From: Gp6-AA45 sp035652075 | GTDB taxonomy: Bacteria > Acidobacteriota > Vicinamibacteria > Vicinamibacterales > CAVVIG01 | DNA length: 39,809 nucleotides | Reading direction: 5' to 3' | NCBI GenBank assembly: GCA_035652075.1 | Contig: DASREL010000006.1 | Coordinates: 1-39,809, forward strand | Part shown: in pieces, positions 24,306-32,729 of the stretch | How positions within the stretch are numbered: the stretch's first letter is position 1 | Layout of the letters: each line of letters starts with the position of its first letter | Position numbers and translations under genes: made by a program | Notes under the pieces: model-generated | What the model was told of the DNA's origin: nothing | Database searches by the model: none | The model's input: the letters and a program-made list of their open reading frames with translations, nothing else

Positions 24306-25725
24306 GGATGAGCGAGCCCTGAAGACGCGGCGACTGTAACACAGCCGTTTCCCAGGCCGCAATGCCCCCAGCGACTTCGCTGACGTGATCGAACCCGATT
24401 TTTTGCAGCAGGCTCGCCGCGATCGAGGATCGGTACCCGCCGGCGCAGTACACGATCAGCGGACGGCCTTTCGGCAGTTCGCCGGCGCGTTCGGCGAGGT
24501 GATTGAGCGGCAGCGAAATGCTCGCAGCAATATGTTTCTGGTCACGTTCGGTCGGCGCCCGCACGTCGACCAGGATCGCGGCCTTCGGATCCGCCGTATC
24601 CATTCGCTCCGCTGCCACCGCTGCGCTCAGTCGTTCCGTCGTGGCGGTGAGATCGGGGCGCGTCTCGAGACTGCGTAAACCGTCTTTCAGGTACCCCACG
24701 ATGTGATCGAACCCGATGCGCCCGAGACGAACGGCGGATTCGTTCTCGCGTCCCGGATCGGCGATGATCACGATTGGCTGCTCGCGGTTCAGCACGGTAC
24801 CGGCCCACGTCGCGTACTGCCCGCCGAGCCCGACGTTGACGCTGCCTTTCAGATGCGCCGCCGCGAAATCGACCGGATCGCGCGTGTCGAGAATCTGCGC
24901 GCCGACGTATTGCAGCGCGAGCAACTGATCCAACGTCATCGGCTGCAGTTGCCGCGCCAGCGTTTCGTCGAGCGTCGGACGCTCGCGACTGTTCAGCACG
25001 GCGTCATAGGTGAAGTACGGCGGCGCGTCGGGTTGATCCGCTGTCACGATGTCGATGAAGGCCTGCTTCGGCATCGGCTGCAGCGCGTAATTTGCGCGCC
25101 GCTGCTCGCCGAGCGTCGACACCGTCTCCTTCCCGATCGCCTTGCCGCACAACGACCCGGCGCCGTGCGCGGGGTAGACCAGGCTGCTGTCCGGCAGCGG
25201 CAGGATTTTCTTCCACAGCGAGTCGTAGAGCATCGATCCGAGATCCGCCGCCGACCACCCGAGCGCGACGCGCAGATCGGGGCGGCCGACGTCCCCGACG
25301 AACAGCGTGTCGCCGGTCAAGATCGCATGCGGATCGGTCGCGCTGCGATCGAGGTCGAACACGAGAATGGAGATCGACTCCGGGGTGTGCCCGGGTGTTT
25401 CGAGTGCCTGGAGCCGTACCCGGCCCAATTCGACGCGGTCGCCGTCACCGAGCGGCGTAAATGCGTATTCGGCGGAGGCCGCCTTGCCCAGGTAGATGGT
25501 CGCGCCGACGCGATCGCGCAGTTCGAGGTGGCCGGCGATGAAATCCGCATGCAGGTGCGTGAGGAGCACATGCTTGATCGTCAGCCCGTGTTCGGCGGCG
25601 AACGTCAGGTACTGATCGACGTCGCGCTGTGGGTCGACGACCGCCGCCGTGCGCGTCTGCTCGTCCCCGATCAGATACGACGCATGCGCGAGGCAGTTTA
25701 AGTAGAATTGATGCAGGATCATCAT
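24298..25725 (-). CDS. MBL-fold persulfide dioxygenase-like protein with two rhodanese domains
   Basis: 475 residues. Residues 1-~240 are an ETHE1-type metallo-beta-lactamase fold: NCLAHASYLIGD, THLHADFIAGH, LETPGHTPESI, GDTLFVGDVGRPD, YPAHGAGS. Residues ~265-360 are a rhodanese domain whose active-site loop reads IIADPGRENES with no Cys, so it is inactive. Residues ~380-475 are a second rhodanese with a proper loop IVYCAGGYRSS (Cys near 426). Related proteins oxidise glutathione persulfide to sulfite, and fused rhodaneses move sulfane sulfur, so a role in sulfide detoxification is expected. ATG 25725 or 25722 starts it; longer in-frame starts are antisense to the FKBP gene. It is divergent from FKBP with a 1-base gap. 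Confidence 0.93.
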   Translation of the reverse strand: MMILHQFYLNCLAHASYLIGDEQTRTAAVVDPQRDVDQYLTFAAEHGLTIKHVLLTHLHADFIAGHLELRDRVGATIYLGKAASAEYAFTPLGDGDRVELGRVRLQALETPGHTPESISILVFDLDRSATDPHAILTGDTLFVGDVGRPDLRVALGWSAADLGSMLYDSLWKKILPLPDSSLVYPAHGAGSLCGKAIGKETVSTLGEQRRANYALQPMPKQAFIDIVTADQPDAPPYFTYDAVLNSRERPTLDETLARQLQPMTLDQLLALQYVGAQILDTRDPVDFAAAHLKGSVNVGLGGQYATWAGTVLNREQPIVIIADPGRENESAVRLGRIGFDHIVGYLKDGLRSLETRPDLTATTERLSAAVAAERMDTADPKAAILVDVRAPTERDQKHIAASISLPLNHLAERAGELPKGRPLIVYCAGGYRSSIAASLLQKIGFDHVSEVAGGIAAWETAVLQSPRLQGSLIHG

Positions 25726-25726
25726 C

Positions 25727-26170
25727 TTGAGGATATTCGCATTTATCGGTTTTTTGTGCGTCGTGACCGCGGCATCCGCATGCACCGGTTCGCCGACCAC
25801 TCCGGTCCAAACACCTCCGTTTAGTCAGATTGACGTGGTCGTCGGCACGGGCGCCACGGCGGCGAACGGCAGCACGGTTACCGTGGACTACACCGGGTGG
25901 CTCTACGATCCGACGAAGAGCGACAACAAAGGGCTGCAGTTCGACACGTCGGTGGGGAAGACGCCGTTCGCCTACACAGTCGGCACCGGCGCGGTGATCG
26001 ATGGCTGGGAAAAAGGTGTGCCTGGGATGAACGTGGGCGGGACGCGCCGGCTGATTATTCCGCCGTCGCTCGCCTACGGTTCGAGCCGGTCCGGACCGAT
26101 TCCGCCGAACGCGACGCTCGTCTTCGACATCAAGCTGATCGACATCGCCGTGCCCCCGGCGGCGCAGTAG
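25727..26170 (+). CDS. FKBP-type peptidyl-prolyl isomerase, exported
   Basis: 147 residues. The N-terminus is a signal (RIFAFIGFLCVVTAASAC) with a weak lipobox at ASAC, so it may be a lipoprotein. The FKBP domain covers ~35-143: VTVDYTGWLYD, LQFDTSVGKTPFAYTVGTG, VIDGWEKGVPGMNVGGTRRLIIPPSLAYG, PNATLVFDIKLIDI; the active-site Tyr, Asp, Phe, Val-Ile and Trp are all present. It catalyses proline cis-trans isomerisation in the envelope. The start appears to be TTG 25727 with AGGA 8 bases before it; no ATG/GTG fits the signal peptide. Its start lies 1 base from the divergent MBL start. Confidence 0.94.
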   Translation: MRIFAFIGFLCVVTAASACTGSPTTPVQTPPFSQIDVVVGTGATAANGSTVTVDYTGWLYDPTKSDNKGLQFDTSVGKTPFAYTVGTGAVIDGWEKGVPGMNVGGTRRLIIPPSLAYGSSRSGPIPPNATLVFDIKLIDIAVPPAAQ

Positions 26171-26173
26171 CGC

Positions 26174-27226
26174 TTAACGTCCCAAACGAATCCGCGCGCC
26201 GACGGTGGCGAACACGAGTTCGTCATCGATCGAGCCTTCGACGCCGCCCAGCGCGCTGCCTTTCAGTTTCGCTACGCCGGCATCGACGTGAACGGCGAGC
26301 CACGGCTTCAACCACACTTCGATGCCGCCCGCGCCGATCCATCCCCAGCCCGCGGTTTTCAATTCGAAGTTCTGCGTGCCGCTCGCGGTGATCGTGTCGC
26401 TCGTGGTCAGCGTCGTCCGCTGATAGTCGACGCCGCCGCGGCCGTAGATGCGCAAGCCGCCGACGGGCGCGCCGACCGTGCCGGTGATCGTGAAGAGATC
26501 GGTGGTGCGTGTGCTCGTAAACGTGTAGCCGTCGCCGGTTCCGGAATCCTTCATGCCGGCCGGGTGCATGTAGCTCGCCTGTACGCCGAACATCTTCGTC
26601 ACCCAGTAGCCGGCCCCGACGGACGCAATGCCGGTCAGATCGCCGGCCGTGCAGGACGTCGCGTTGCCGCACGTGACCGTCGACGCATTCATGGCGTTGA
26701 CCAGCCCGACATCGCCGAACACATACACACCACTCGGCGCCGGCGGGAGGTTGATTCCCTCGTGCTCGGGCGTGCCTGGGCGGCCGAGCCAGGACAGCGG
26801 CGCGGGGCCTTGCCGCAAGTGGACAATCGGATCCGGATTGGTGACGTCGATGACGAACGTCGTTTCGCGCCGGACGATGAAGAAGCCGGTGATGTCGCGG
26901 CGATCGCACGCGCCCGCGGGAGGCGGCGGCGGCAGCCCGCGCTCGACGAGCAGGACGCGACGGACGTCGCCGCACCGCTCCGTCGACACGCGGACATCGG
27001 CTTCGCTCTTGTCGACCGGTAGTGCGAAAGTCATCGTCGCCTCGCCGTTCGCGTCGGCGGTCGCCGCGGCGACGTGGTCGCTGTTGAAGACCAGTTCCAC
27101 ACTGCCGCTCGCCGGAGCGTGCGTGACGATGACGGTCTGGGCGGAGGCCGAGGCGCCGGCCATCACGACACAGGTGAGGGCGAGCGCGAGCGGTCGTAAG
27201 GATGTCAGGGGCGTCGGACGAAGCAC
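26174..27226 (-). CDS. predicted outer-membrane beta-barrel protein
   Basis: About 350 residues. The N-terminal signal (LALALTCVVMAGASASA) leads to a small beta domain (SGSVELVFNSDHVAAATADANGEATMTFALP) with a Cys (STERCGDV), a PPPPP linker, then from ~residue 165 alternating strands of an OmpA/porin-like barrel: YVFGDVGLVN, GIASVGAGYWVTKMFGVQASYMHPAG, YGRGGVDYQRTTL, WGWIGAGGIEVWLKPWLAVHVDAGVAKLKG, ELVFATVGARIRLGR. It could be a pore or surface protein. GTG 27226 is the best start but uncertain: GAGGG sits only 2 bases before it. It follows the GH36 gene by 11 bases and is probably in its operon. The family was not recognised. Confidence 0.72.
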   Translation of the reverse strand: MLRPTPLTSLRPLALALTCVVMAGASASAQTVIVTHAPASGSVELVFNSDHVAAATADANGEATMTFALPVDKSEADVRVSTERCGDVRRVLLVERGLPPPPPAGACDRRDITGFFIVRRETTFVIDVTNPDPIVHLRQGPAPLSWLGRPGTPEHEGINLPPAPSGVYVFGDVGLVNAMNASTVTCGNATSCTAGDLTGIASVGAGYWVTKMFGVQASYMHPAGMKDSGTGDGYTFTSTRTTDLFTITGTVGAPVGGLRIYGRGGVDYQRTTLTTSDTITASGTQNFELKTAGWGWIGAGGIEVWLKPWLAVHVDAGVAKLKGSALGGVEGSIDDELVFATVGARIRLGR

Positions 27227-27237
27227 GTCCCTCGATT

Positions 27238-29385
27238 CTACTGCACGCGGAGCAGAAGAATGTGGGCGGCGCTGTTCGGGGACTGAATCAAATCGATCCC
27301 GTTGGCCATGATGTCCGCACCTGTGGCTTTTCCGAGGATGCCGGTATCGACCGACTGCACCGTGTAGGTGGCCGCCGGATCCAATCCGGCTGGCTTCACG
27401 GTGATCTTCGCCGCTCCCTGGTCGGACTGATACGCGCAGACGAGTGCCTGACCGGAATCGGGCGCGGTCTCCTGTAAGACGTCCCACTGCGGCGGTTGGT
27501 CGGCCGCGCCCGCTTGTGCGGTCAGCAGGGCGGCCGCCGAGACGCTGAGCGTGTCGCGGATCCCTTTGTAGATCGCGATCTCGTGCGCGATGCTGTTGCT
27601 GTCGCCTTCGCTGAAGCCGTCGGAGCGGAAGCAAAGGCCGAGCGCGCCCGCCATGCGGCTGCGGAAGTAGAGCGGCAAATCGGGCGAGTCGTGCAGCGGC
27701 TCGGTGTCGTGATCGGTGACGAACGAGAGCAAGTACGCCGGCGGAAACATCGCGCTCAGCCCCTCGATGTTGTGTCGCACGTGGACCGACGGCGCCGTGC
27801 GGTCGTCCATCCACGCGGCATCGGTATATCGCAGCATGCCGACGTCGAGCCGGTTGCCGCCGCCCGAGACGTTCTCGATCAGGAGGTCGGGGTACCGCGC
27901 GCGCAGCGTCGCGAGGATTTCGTACAGACCGTTCACGTGGGCAAAGTTGCCGTCGGTCGCACCGTGCTCGTGACCCTCGCGGTCGCAGTTGACCCACATG
28001 TTGTTGTCCCACTTCAGATAGTCCGGCTGCACGGTGTCGATCAGGTCCGTGAGCCGTGCGAGGAGGTACGCACGAGCGGCTTTCACCGACAGACAGATTT
28101 GCGCGGCGTGATCCGATCCGTAATTGCCGCCCGCCGTCGCCAGCCACGCTTCCTCGATGCCCGGCGAGCCGACAAGCGCCAGGTTGACGCGCTCCGGTTC
28201 GACCCAGATGCCGAACTTCATCCCGAGGTTGTGCGCGTACGCGCGAAGCGGCGCGAGGCCGTTCGGAAAACGCGCCGGGTCCGCGACCCACGATCCCAGA
28301 CCCGCGTCGAAATCGTACGGGCCGGCGGTCCCGGTGCCTTCGTACCACCCCGCGTCGACGACGAACAACTCGACGCCGAGCGCAGCGACGCGATCCATTT
28401 CGGCTTCGAGCGTCGCCTCGTCGATTTCGGTGCCGTACGCGAACCACGTGTTGTAGGTGACGAGCGGCGTGAGCGCGCGCCCGCCGCGGATGCCGTTGGT
28501 GACGTACGCGCGCAGGGCCGTTGCGGCCTCGTTCGGGCCGCCGGCCGCCGCGCCGAAGATCACGTGCGGTCCGTCGACGGCGGCGCCAATCGTCGTCGTC
28601 ATCGCCGCGAGGCCGTACGTGATCTCGAGGCCCGCCGCCGTCCGCGTCATCGAAGCCGACCAGGCGCCGGACCACATCAACGCCGCGTAAAACTCGCTGC
28701 TCGATTCGTCGACCGCAAACCACGGCACCGTCTGTTCCGACGCGCGTCCTTGCGCACCGAGGCCGAGCGTTTGCCCGATCGTCAGCGTCTGCTCGTGCCG
28801 CGTGAATGCGCCGTCGGATTCGACATCGGCGTTGTCGCCGTCCAGTCCCGACACCCACCGAATCGTTCCGGCCGGAATCGTGAGGCGCAGCGCGTTCAAA
28901 TCGGACAGCGCCGGCGGATTCGCGGCGCTCGCATACGTCGTCCACGCCTCGATGCTCGGTGAGCCGGACACCAGCGCGTAGTGTCGCGTCAGCGTCAGTC
29001 CGATGTCGGTCGCGTCAAACGTCGCGTCGAGCTGCAGTTTGCCGTTGACTGCGCTCGCGTCTGCCGCGCGCAGCGCGAAACCGGCCGCACGAGCGCCCAC
29101 GCGGACTGTCGTCGTACCGATGCGCAGCAGGGAATCGGCCTGGCTCGCCGCGAGCAGGCGCGCACCCGAGGGTGAGGTGAAGTTCGTGATCGCGAAATCG
29201 TGCGATCCGTCGAGGGCGATCGTCAGCGCGGCGCCGCCGGCACTGAGCGTCCACGTGCCGGCGCTTTGATCGTGAGCGATTGACGCGTCGCCGTCTTGTA
29301 CGACGACACTGTTCGCCGCGAAGGCGCGGCCTGAGAAAATCGTAAGCAGGATGACAAGAGTGGCGTGTCGCGTCGGTCGTCGCAT
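27238..29385 (-). CDS. alpha-galactosidase, GH36/melibiase-like, secreted
   Basis: 715 residues with a signal peptide (RHATLVILLTIFSGRAFA). An N-terminal beta-supersandwich (~25-300) is followed by a TIM barrel: TYNTWFAYGTEIDEATL, FVVDAGWYEG, KFGIWVEPERVN, DYLKWDNNMWVNCD (nucleophile Asp near residue 459), NVSGGGNRLDVGMLRYTDAAWMDD (acid/base Asp near 526), then FRSRMAGALGLCF and a C-terminal beta domain. It should cleave terminal alpha-galactosides; other GH36 specificities (for example alpha-N-acetylgalactosamine) are possible. ATG 29385 gives a normal signal peptide; GTG 29403 is an alternative 6 codons earlier. It heads an operon with the beta-barrel gene. Confidence 0.9.
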   Translation of the reverse strand: MRRPTRHATLVILLTIFSGRAFAANSVVVQDGDASIAHDQSAGTWTLSAGGAALTIALDGSHDFAITNFTSPSGARLLAASQADSLLRIGTTTVRVGARAAGFALRAADASAVNGKLQLDATFDATDIGLTLTRHYALVSGSPSIEAWTTYASAANPPALSDLNALRLTIPAGTIRWVSGLDGDNADVESDGAFTRHEQTLTIGQTLGLGAQGRASEQTVPWFAVDESSSEFYAALMWSGAWSASMTRTAAGLEITYGLAAMTTTIGAAVDGPHVIFGAAAGGPNEAATALRAYVTNGIRGGRALTPLVTYNTWFAYGTEIDEATLEAEMDRVAALGVELFVVDAGWYEGTGTAGPYDFDAGLGSWVADPARFPNGLAPLRAYAHNLGMKFGIWVEPERVNLALVGSPGIEEAWLATAGGNYGSDHAAQICLSVKAARAYLLARLTDLIDTVQPDYLKWDNNMWVNCDREGHEHGATDGNFAHVNGLYEILATLRARYPDLLIENVSGGGNRLDVGMLRYTDAAWMDDRTAPSVHVRHNIEGLSAMFPPAYLLSFVTDHDTEPLHDSPDLPLYFRSRMAGALGLCFRSDGFSEGDSNSIAHEIAIYKGIRDTLSVSAAALLTAQAGAADQPPQWDVLQETAPDSGQALVCAYQSDQGAAKITVKPAGLDPAATYTVQSVDTGILGKATGADIMANGIDLIQSPNSAAHILLLRVQ

Positions 29386-29444
29386 CAAACAGCGGCGGGT
29401 CACTGCACAGATTGGACCGTCACCGACCCGAAAGGTTTAAGCCT

Positions 29445-29468
29445 GTTTCCGAAACGTTCTGTTAGGAT
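29445..29468 (+). promoter_or_regulatory. candidate operator and promoter of the amidohydrolase gene
   Basis: GTTTC-C-GAAAC (29445-29455) is a small palindrome. TAGGAT (29463-29468) ends 8 bases before ATG 29477 and fits a leaderless -10; AGGA within it could alternatively act as Shine-Dalgarno with 9-base spacing. Which reading is right cannot be decided by eye. Confidence 0.3.
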
Positions 29469-29476
29469 TCGACACC

Positions 29477-31180
29477 ATGTGTCATCTGCGTAGGCCACTG
29501 CTGTTCACTGTGTGTGGCGCGTTGACGTTGTCACTGAGCGTCTCCGCGCAGCGGCCTCGTTTTGACACATTGATTACAAACGGCCGCATTGTCGACGGCA
29601 CGGGCGCGTCGTGGTTTCTCGGCGACGTCGGAGTCACCGGCGATCGCATCGCGGCAGTCGGTCACCTTGCGGGCGCCACCGCGGCGGCGACGATTGACGC
29701 GCGCAATCTCGTGGTTGCGCCGGGATTCATCGACCTGCTGGGACAGTCCGAGTTCAACGTCCTCGTCGATCCGCGCGCCGCGAGCAAGATCATGCAAGGT
29801 GTGACGACCGAAATCACAGGCGAGGGATCGTCGATCGCGCCGCTGAACGATCGCCTGGTCGAAGAAGGCCGCCTGAACGCGACGCACTTCGGCATCACGC
29901 AAGACTGGCGTACGCTCGCGGACTACTTCCGCCGTCTCGACGAGCGCACGCATCCCGCGATCAACGTGGGCACCTTTGTCGGCGCCGGCGGCCTGCGGAA
30001 CTACGTCATCGGCAAAGACGATCGGCCGGCGACGGCCGCCGAACTCGAGCAGATGAAACGCCTCGTGCGGGACGCGATGGAGCAAGGCGCGCTCGGCCTC
30101 AGCACGTCGCTGCAGTACGTGCCCGATCGATTCGCGTCAACCGACGAGATCGTGGAACTCGCCACGGTGGCGGCGTCGTACGGCGGCGTCTATTTTTCGC
30201 ACCAGCGATCCGAGAGCGGGCGCATTTTCGAATCGTTGGACGAAGTGTTTGCCGTCGCCGAGCGCGCGAAGATTCCGGCAGAAGTCTGGCATCTCAAGAC
30301 CGCCTACAAGGCCAACTTCGGCAAGATGCCGGAGGTGCTGCGGCGGATCGACGCGGCGCGTGCGCGCGGCCTCGACGTCACCGCGAATCAGTATCCGTAT
30401 ACGCGCGCGTCGAATGGGCTCGATGCGTGTCTGCCGTTGTGGGTCCGCGAAGGTGGACTCGACAAGATGATCGCGCGGCTGAACGATCCCGCACAGCGCG
30501 AGCGCATCAAACGCGACATGGACGAGCCGGCGCCGTCGACGGGGGAGAACCAGTGGTACGGATCGGGCGGTGGCGACGGCGTGATGCTGTCGACGGTGCT
30601 CGAGCCCTCGCTGCGGAAGTACGAAGGGATGACCCTGACACAGATCGGCAACGCCATGGGCAAAGATCCACGCGACGCCGTCATGGACCTCGTCGTTGCC
30701 GATCGAGGCGAATCATCGGTCATCATATCGATCATGGATGAAGACGATGTCATCACAGCGCTGCGGCATCCGCTGGTTGGCGTCGGGACCGACTCGGGCG
30801 CCAAAGCGGAAGACGGCAAGATGGCCGAATCGAAATCGCATCCCCGTGCATGGGGATCGTTTCCGCGGATCCTGGGCCACTACGTCCGCGACGCACGGGT
30901 CCTGACGCTCGAAGAAGCGATCCGCAAGATGACGTCGAAAGCGGCGACGCGCGTGCACCTGTCGGACCGCGGCATCTTGCGGCCCGGCATGATGGCCGAC
31001 ATCACGATCTTCGATCCTGCGACGATTCGGGACGTCGCCACCTATGCGGATCCGAACCACTACGCGGTCGGCGTGAAACACGTGTTCGTCAACGGCCGCC
31101 GCGTCGTCGCGGACAGCCGCATAACGTCGGAGCGGCCTGGCCGCGCGCTGCGAGGGCCAGGTGCCGCAGTGGCTCACTGA
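29477..31180 (+). CDS. D-aminoacylase-like amidohydrolase lacking the HxH motif, secreted
   Basis: 567 residues, signal peptide (LLFTVCGALTLSLSVSAQ). It matches the N-acyl-D-amino-acid deacylase group of the amidohydrolase superfamily: DTLITNGRIVDGTG, PGFIDLLGQSEF, TTEITGEGSSIAPL, GALGLSTSLQYVP, FSHQRSESGRIFES, AEVWHLKTAYK, VTANQYPYTR, GTDSGA, PGMMADITIFDP, and KHVFVNGRRVV. Active members have GFIDxHxHxD on strand 1; here residues ~87-93 read LLGQSEF, removing both His ligands, while the later His residues and the Asp of GTDSG remain. It may bind one metal or be a non-classical member. The 3' end overlaps the DedA gene by 20 bases. Confidence 0.9.
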   Translation: MCHLRRPLLFTVCGALTLSLSVSAQRPRFDTLITNGRIVDGTGASWFLGDVGVTGDRIAAVGHLAGATAAATIDARNLVVAPGFIDLLGQSEFNVLVDPRAASKIMQGVTTEITGEGSSIAPLNDRLVEEGRLNATHFGITQDWRTLADYFRRLDERTHPAINVGTFVGAGGLRNYVIGKDDRPATAAELEQMKRLVRDAMEQGALGLSTSLQYVPDRFASTDEIVELATVAASYGGVYFSHQRSESGRIFESLDEVFAVAERAKIPAEVWHLKTAYKANFGKMPEVLRRIDAARARGLDVTANQYPYTRASNGLDACLPLWVREGGLDKMIARLNDPAQRERIKRDMDEPAPSTGENQWYGSGGGDGVMLSTVLEPSLRKYEGMTLTQIGNAMGKDPRDAVMDLVVADRGESSVIISIMDEDDVITALRHPLVGVGTDSGAKAEDGKMAESKSHPRAWGSFPRILGHYVRDARVLTLEEAIRKMTSKAATRVHLSDRGILRPGMMADITIFDPATIRDVATYADPNHYAVGVKHVFVNGRRVVADSRITSERPGRALRGPGAAVAH

Positions 31181-31742
31181 TCTCTTTGCCCACTACGGGT
31201 ACGCGGCGGTGTTTCTCGGCGTATTCCTCGAGAACACCGGACTCCCTGTCCCCGGCGAAACGATGGTTCTGGCCGGCGGCGCGCTGGCACACGCCGGTCA
31301 CCTGTCGCTTGCCTGGGTGATCGTCATCGCGATCGTGGCGGCGATCCTCGGCGACAATCTCGGTTTCTATATCGGTCGCAACGGCGGTCGCCGTCTCGTC
31401 GAACGCTTCGGCGCCGCGATCGGTGTCACGCGCGCGCGCCTCGCCGAGTTCGATCGTTTCTTTGATCGGCATGGTTCGAAGACCGTCTTCGTCGCCCGCT
31501 TCATCACCGGGCTGCGCGTCGTCTGCGCCGTCCTCGCCGGCGGGAGCGGCATGCCGTGGCCGACGTTCCTGTTCTTCAACGCTGCCGGTGCGGTCGTCTG
31601 GTCGACGACGATCGCGGTTGTCGGGTATTTTCTGGGGAAGAGCTGGGAAACGATCGAGCGCGTCATTGGAGGCGCAGGACTCGTCGGTCTTGCTCTCGCG
31701 ATCGTGCTCGTCGTTGTCTGGATCAAGAAGAAAGGAATGTAG
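31161..31742 (+). CDS. DedA/SNARE-associated family membrane protein
   Basis: 193 residues. Features: AAVFLGVFLENTGLPVPGETMVLAGG (re-entrant segment with the conserved Glu residues), GDNLGFYIGRNGGRRLVERFG, GSKTVFVARFITGLRVVCAVLAGGSGMPW (the family's F-x-R-x-x-x-G-x-R motif), a TM with GAVVWSTTIAVVGYFLGKSW, a last TM and a KKKG tail. DedA proteins are membrane transporters linked to undecaprenyl-phosphate or lipid recycling and proton homeostasis. GTG 31161 is preceded by GAGGG. The gene overlaps the amidohydrolase by 20 bases and is co-transcribed with it. Confidence 0.95.
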   Translation: MPQWLTDLFAHYGYAAVFLGVFLENTGLPVPGETMVLAGGALAHAGHLSLAWVIVIAIVAAILGDNLGFYIGRNGGRRLVERFGAAIGVTRARLAEFDRFFDRHGSKTVFVARFITGLRVVCAVLAGGSGMPWPTFLFFNAAGAVVWSTTIAVVGYFLGKSWETIERVIGGAGLVGLALAIVLVVVWIKKKGM

Positions 31743-31801
31743 ACCACAGAACGCAGAGACCACACGGAACATCTTTCTGTGGTTTCTGTGGATTCCGTGG
31801 T
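31743..31801. repeat. CACAGA/TCTGTG dyad repeat element
   Basis: The left arm ACCACAGAACGCAGAGACC faces a right arm of three 9-base units (31774-31800): TTTCTGTGG, TTTCTGTGG, ATTCCGTGG. ACCACAGAA pairs with TTCTGTGGT, and ACCACACGGAA with TTCCGTGGT imperfectly. It fills the whole space between the DedA stop and the MBL gene and could form a long hairpin. The design (short tandem units plus an inverted right arm) resembles the heptad element at 22530-22609, although the units differ. Confidence 0.8.
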
Positions 31802-31814
31802 TGCTTTGTCGAAC

Positions 31815-32729
31815 ATGCAGACACTCGCATCGGGTATTTCCTACATCGACGTCCTCTTCCGGGGGATGCCGCGGATCATCGCGTCGGTCGTGCTGCACGG
31901 TCCGGGTGGCGCGGCGATCATCGACCCGGGACCGACGAGCACGTTGCCCACGCTGCGTGCGGAGTTGGAGCAAGCCGGGTTATCGATGGGCGACGTGCGC
32001 GCGCTGCTGTTGACGCACATCCATCTCGATCACGCCGGCGCCGCGGGGACGCTCGTCCACGAGCATCCACACATGCGCGTGTACGTGCACGACAAAGGCG
32101 CACCGCACATGGTCGATCCGTCGAAGCTGCTCGCGAGCGCCACGCGCTTGTACGGCGACGCGATGGACCGGCTATGGGGCGAGGTTCGCGCGGTGCCGCA
32201 GGCGGCGATCTCGGTGTTGAACGGCGGCGGGCGGATCTCGGCGGGCGGACGCGATTTCGACGTCGCCTACACGCCGGGGCACGCATCGCATCACGTGAGC
32301 TACTTCAATGCCGACAGCGGCATCGCGTTTGTCGGCGACACTGCCGGCGTGCGGGTCATCGAAGGCGGATTCAACGTGCCGCCGACGCCGCCGCCCGACA
32401 TCGATCTCGACCTGTGGCGCGACAGTCTGGCGCGCATCAACGCGTGGCGGCCGGACACCCTCTTCATCACGCATTTCGGTCCGCATCGGCCGGTCGCCAC
32501 TCATATCAGCGAACTGCAGGACAACATCCACTTGGTGAGCGGGTTGGCGAAACAATCGCTCGCGCTCGACGGCAGCGACGAGGACCGCGAGCGGTGGTTT
32601 ACCGATCAGGTGCGAAACGAACTACGCCGCCGGGTGGGTGAGGACGAGGCCCGCGCGTATGAAGTCGCGGGCCGTTTCGATCTCAACTGGCGAGGACTTG
32701 CTCGTTATTGGCGGAAGCGCCCGGCGTAG
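31815..32729 (+). CDS. MBL-fold hydrolase
   Basis: 304 residues. The metallo-beta-lactamase signature is complete: LLTHIHLDHAGAAGTL (residues ~68-82), a linking His in YTPGHASHHVSY, GDTAG (Asp) and ITHFGPH (last His). The helical C-terminal ~80 residues (HISELQDNIHLVSGLAKQS, WFTDQVRNELRRRVGEDEAR) are like those of glyoxalase-II-type MBL proteins. No signal peptide. The substrate is unknown; candidates are a thioester, lactone or phosphodiester. ATG 31815 is preferred over GTG 31779, whose extra codons fall in the repeat element. It overlaps the convergent PilZ gene by 47 bases. Confidence 0.9.
   Translation: MQTLASGISYIDVLFRGMPRIIASVVLHGPGGAAIIDPGPTSTLPTLRAELEQAGLSMGDVRALLLTHIHLDHAGAAGTLVHEHPHMRVYVHDKGAPHMVDPSKLLASATRLYGDAMDRLWGEVRAVPQAAISVLNGGGRISAGGRDFDVAYTPGHASHHVSYFNADSGIAFVGDTAGVRVIEGGFNVPPTPPPDIDLDLWRDSLARINAWRPDTLFITHFGPHRPVATHISELQDNIHLVSGLAKQSLALDGSDEDRERWFTDQVRNELRRRVGEDEARAYEVAGRFDLNWRGLARYWRKRPA

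Noticed and set aside
27227..28945. Minus-strand open frame preceding the beta-barrel protein.
   Set aside because: It is Arg-rich and out of frame within the GH36 gene; the barrel protein's signal peptide starts near 27226.
31779..31814. GTG 31779 as start of the MBL hydrolase.
   Set aside because: The extra 12 codons are translated dyad repeat; ATG 31815 starts the conserved fold.
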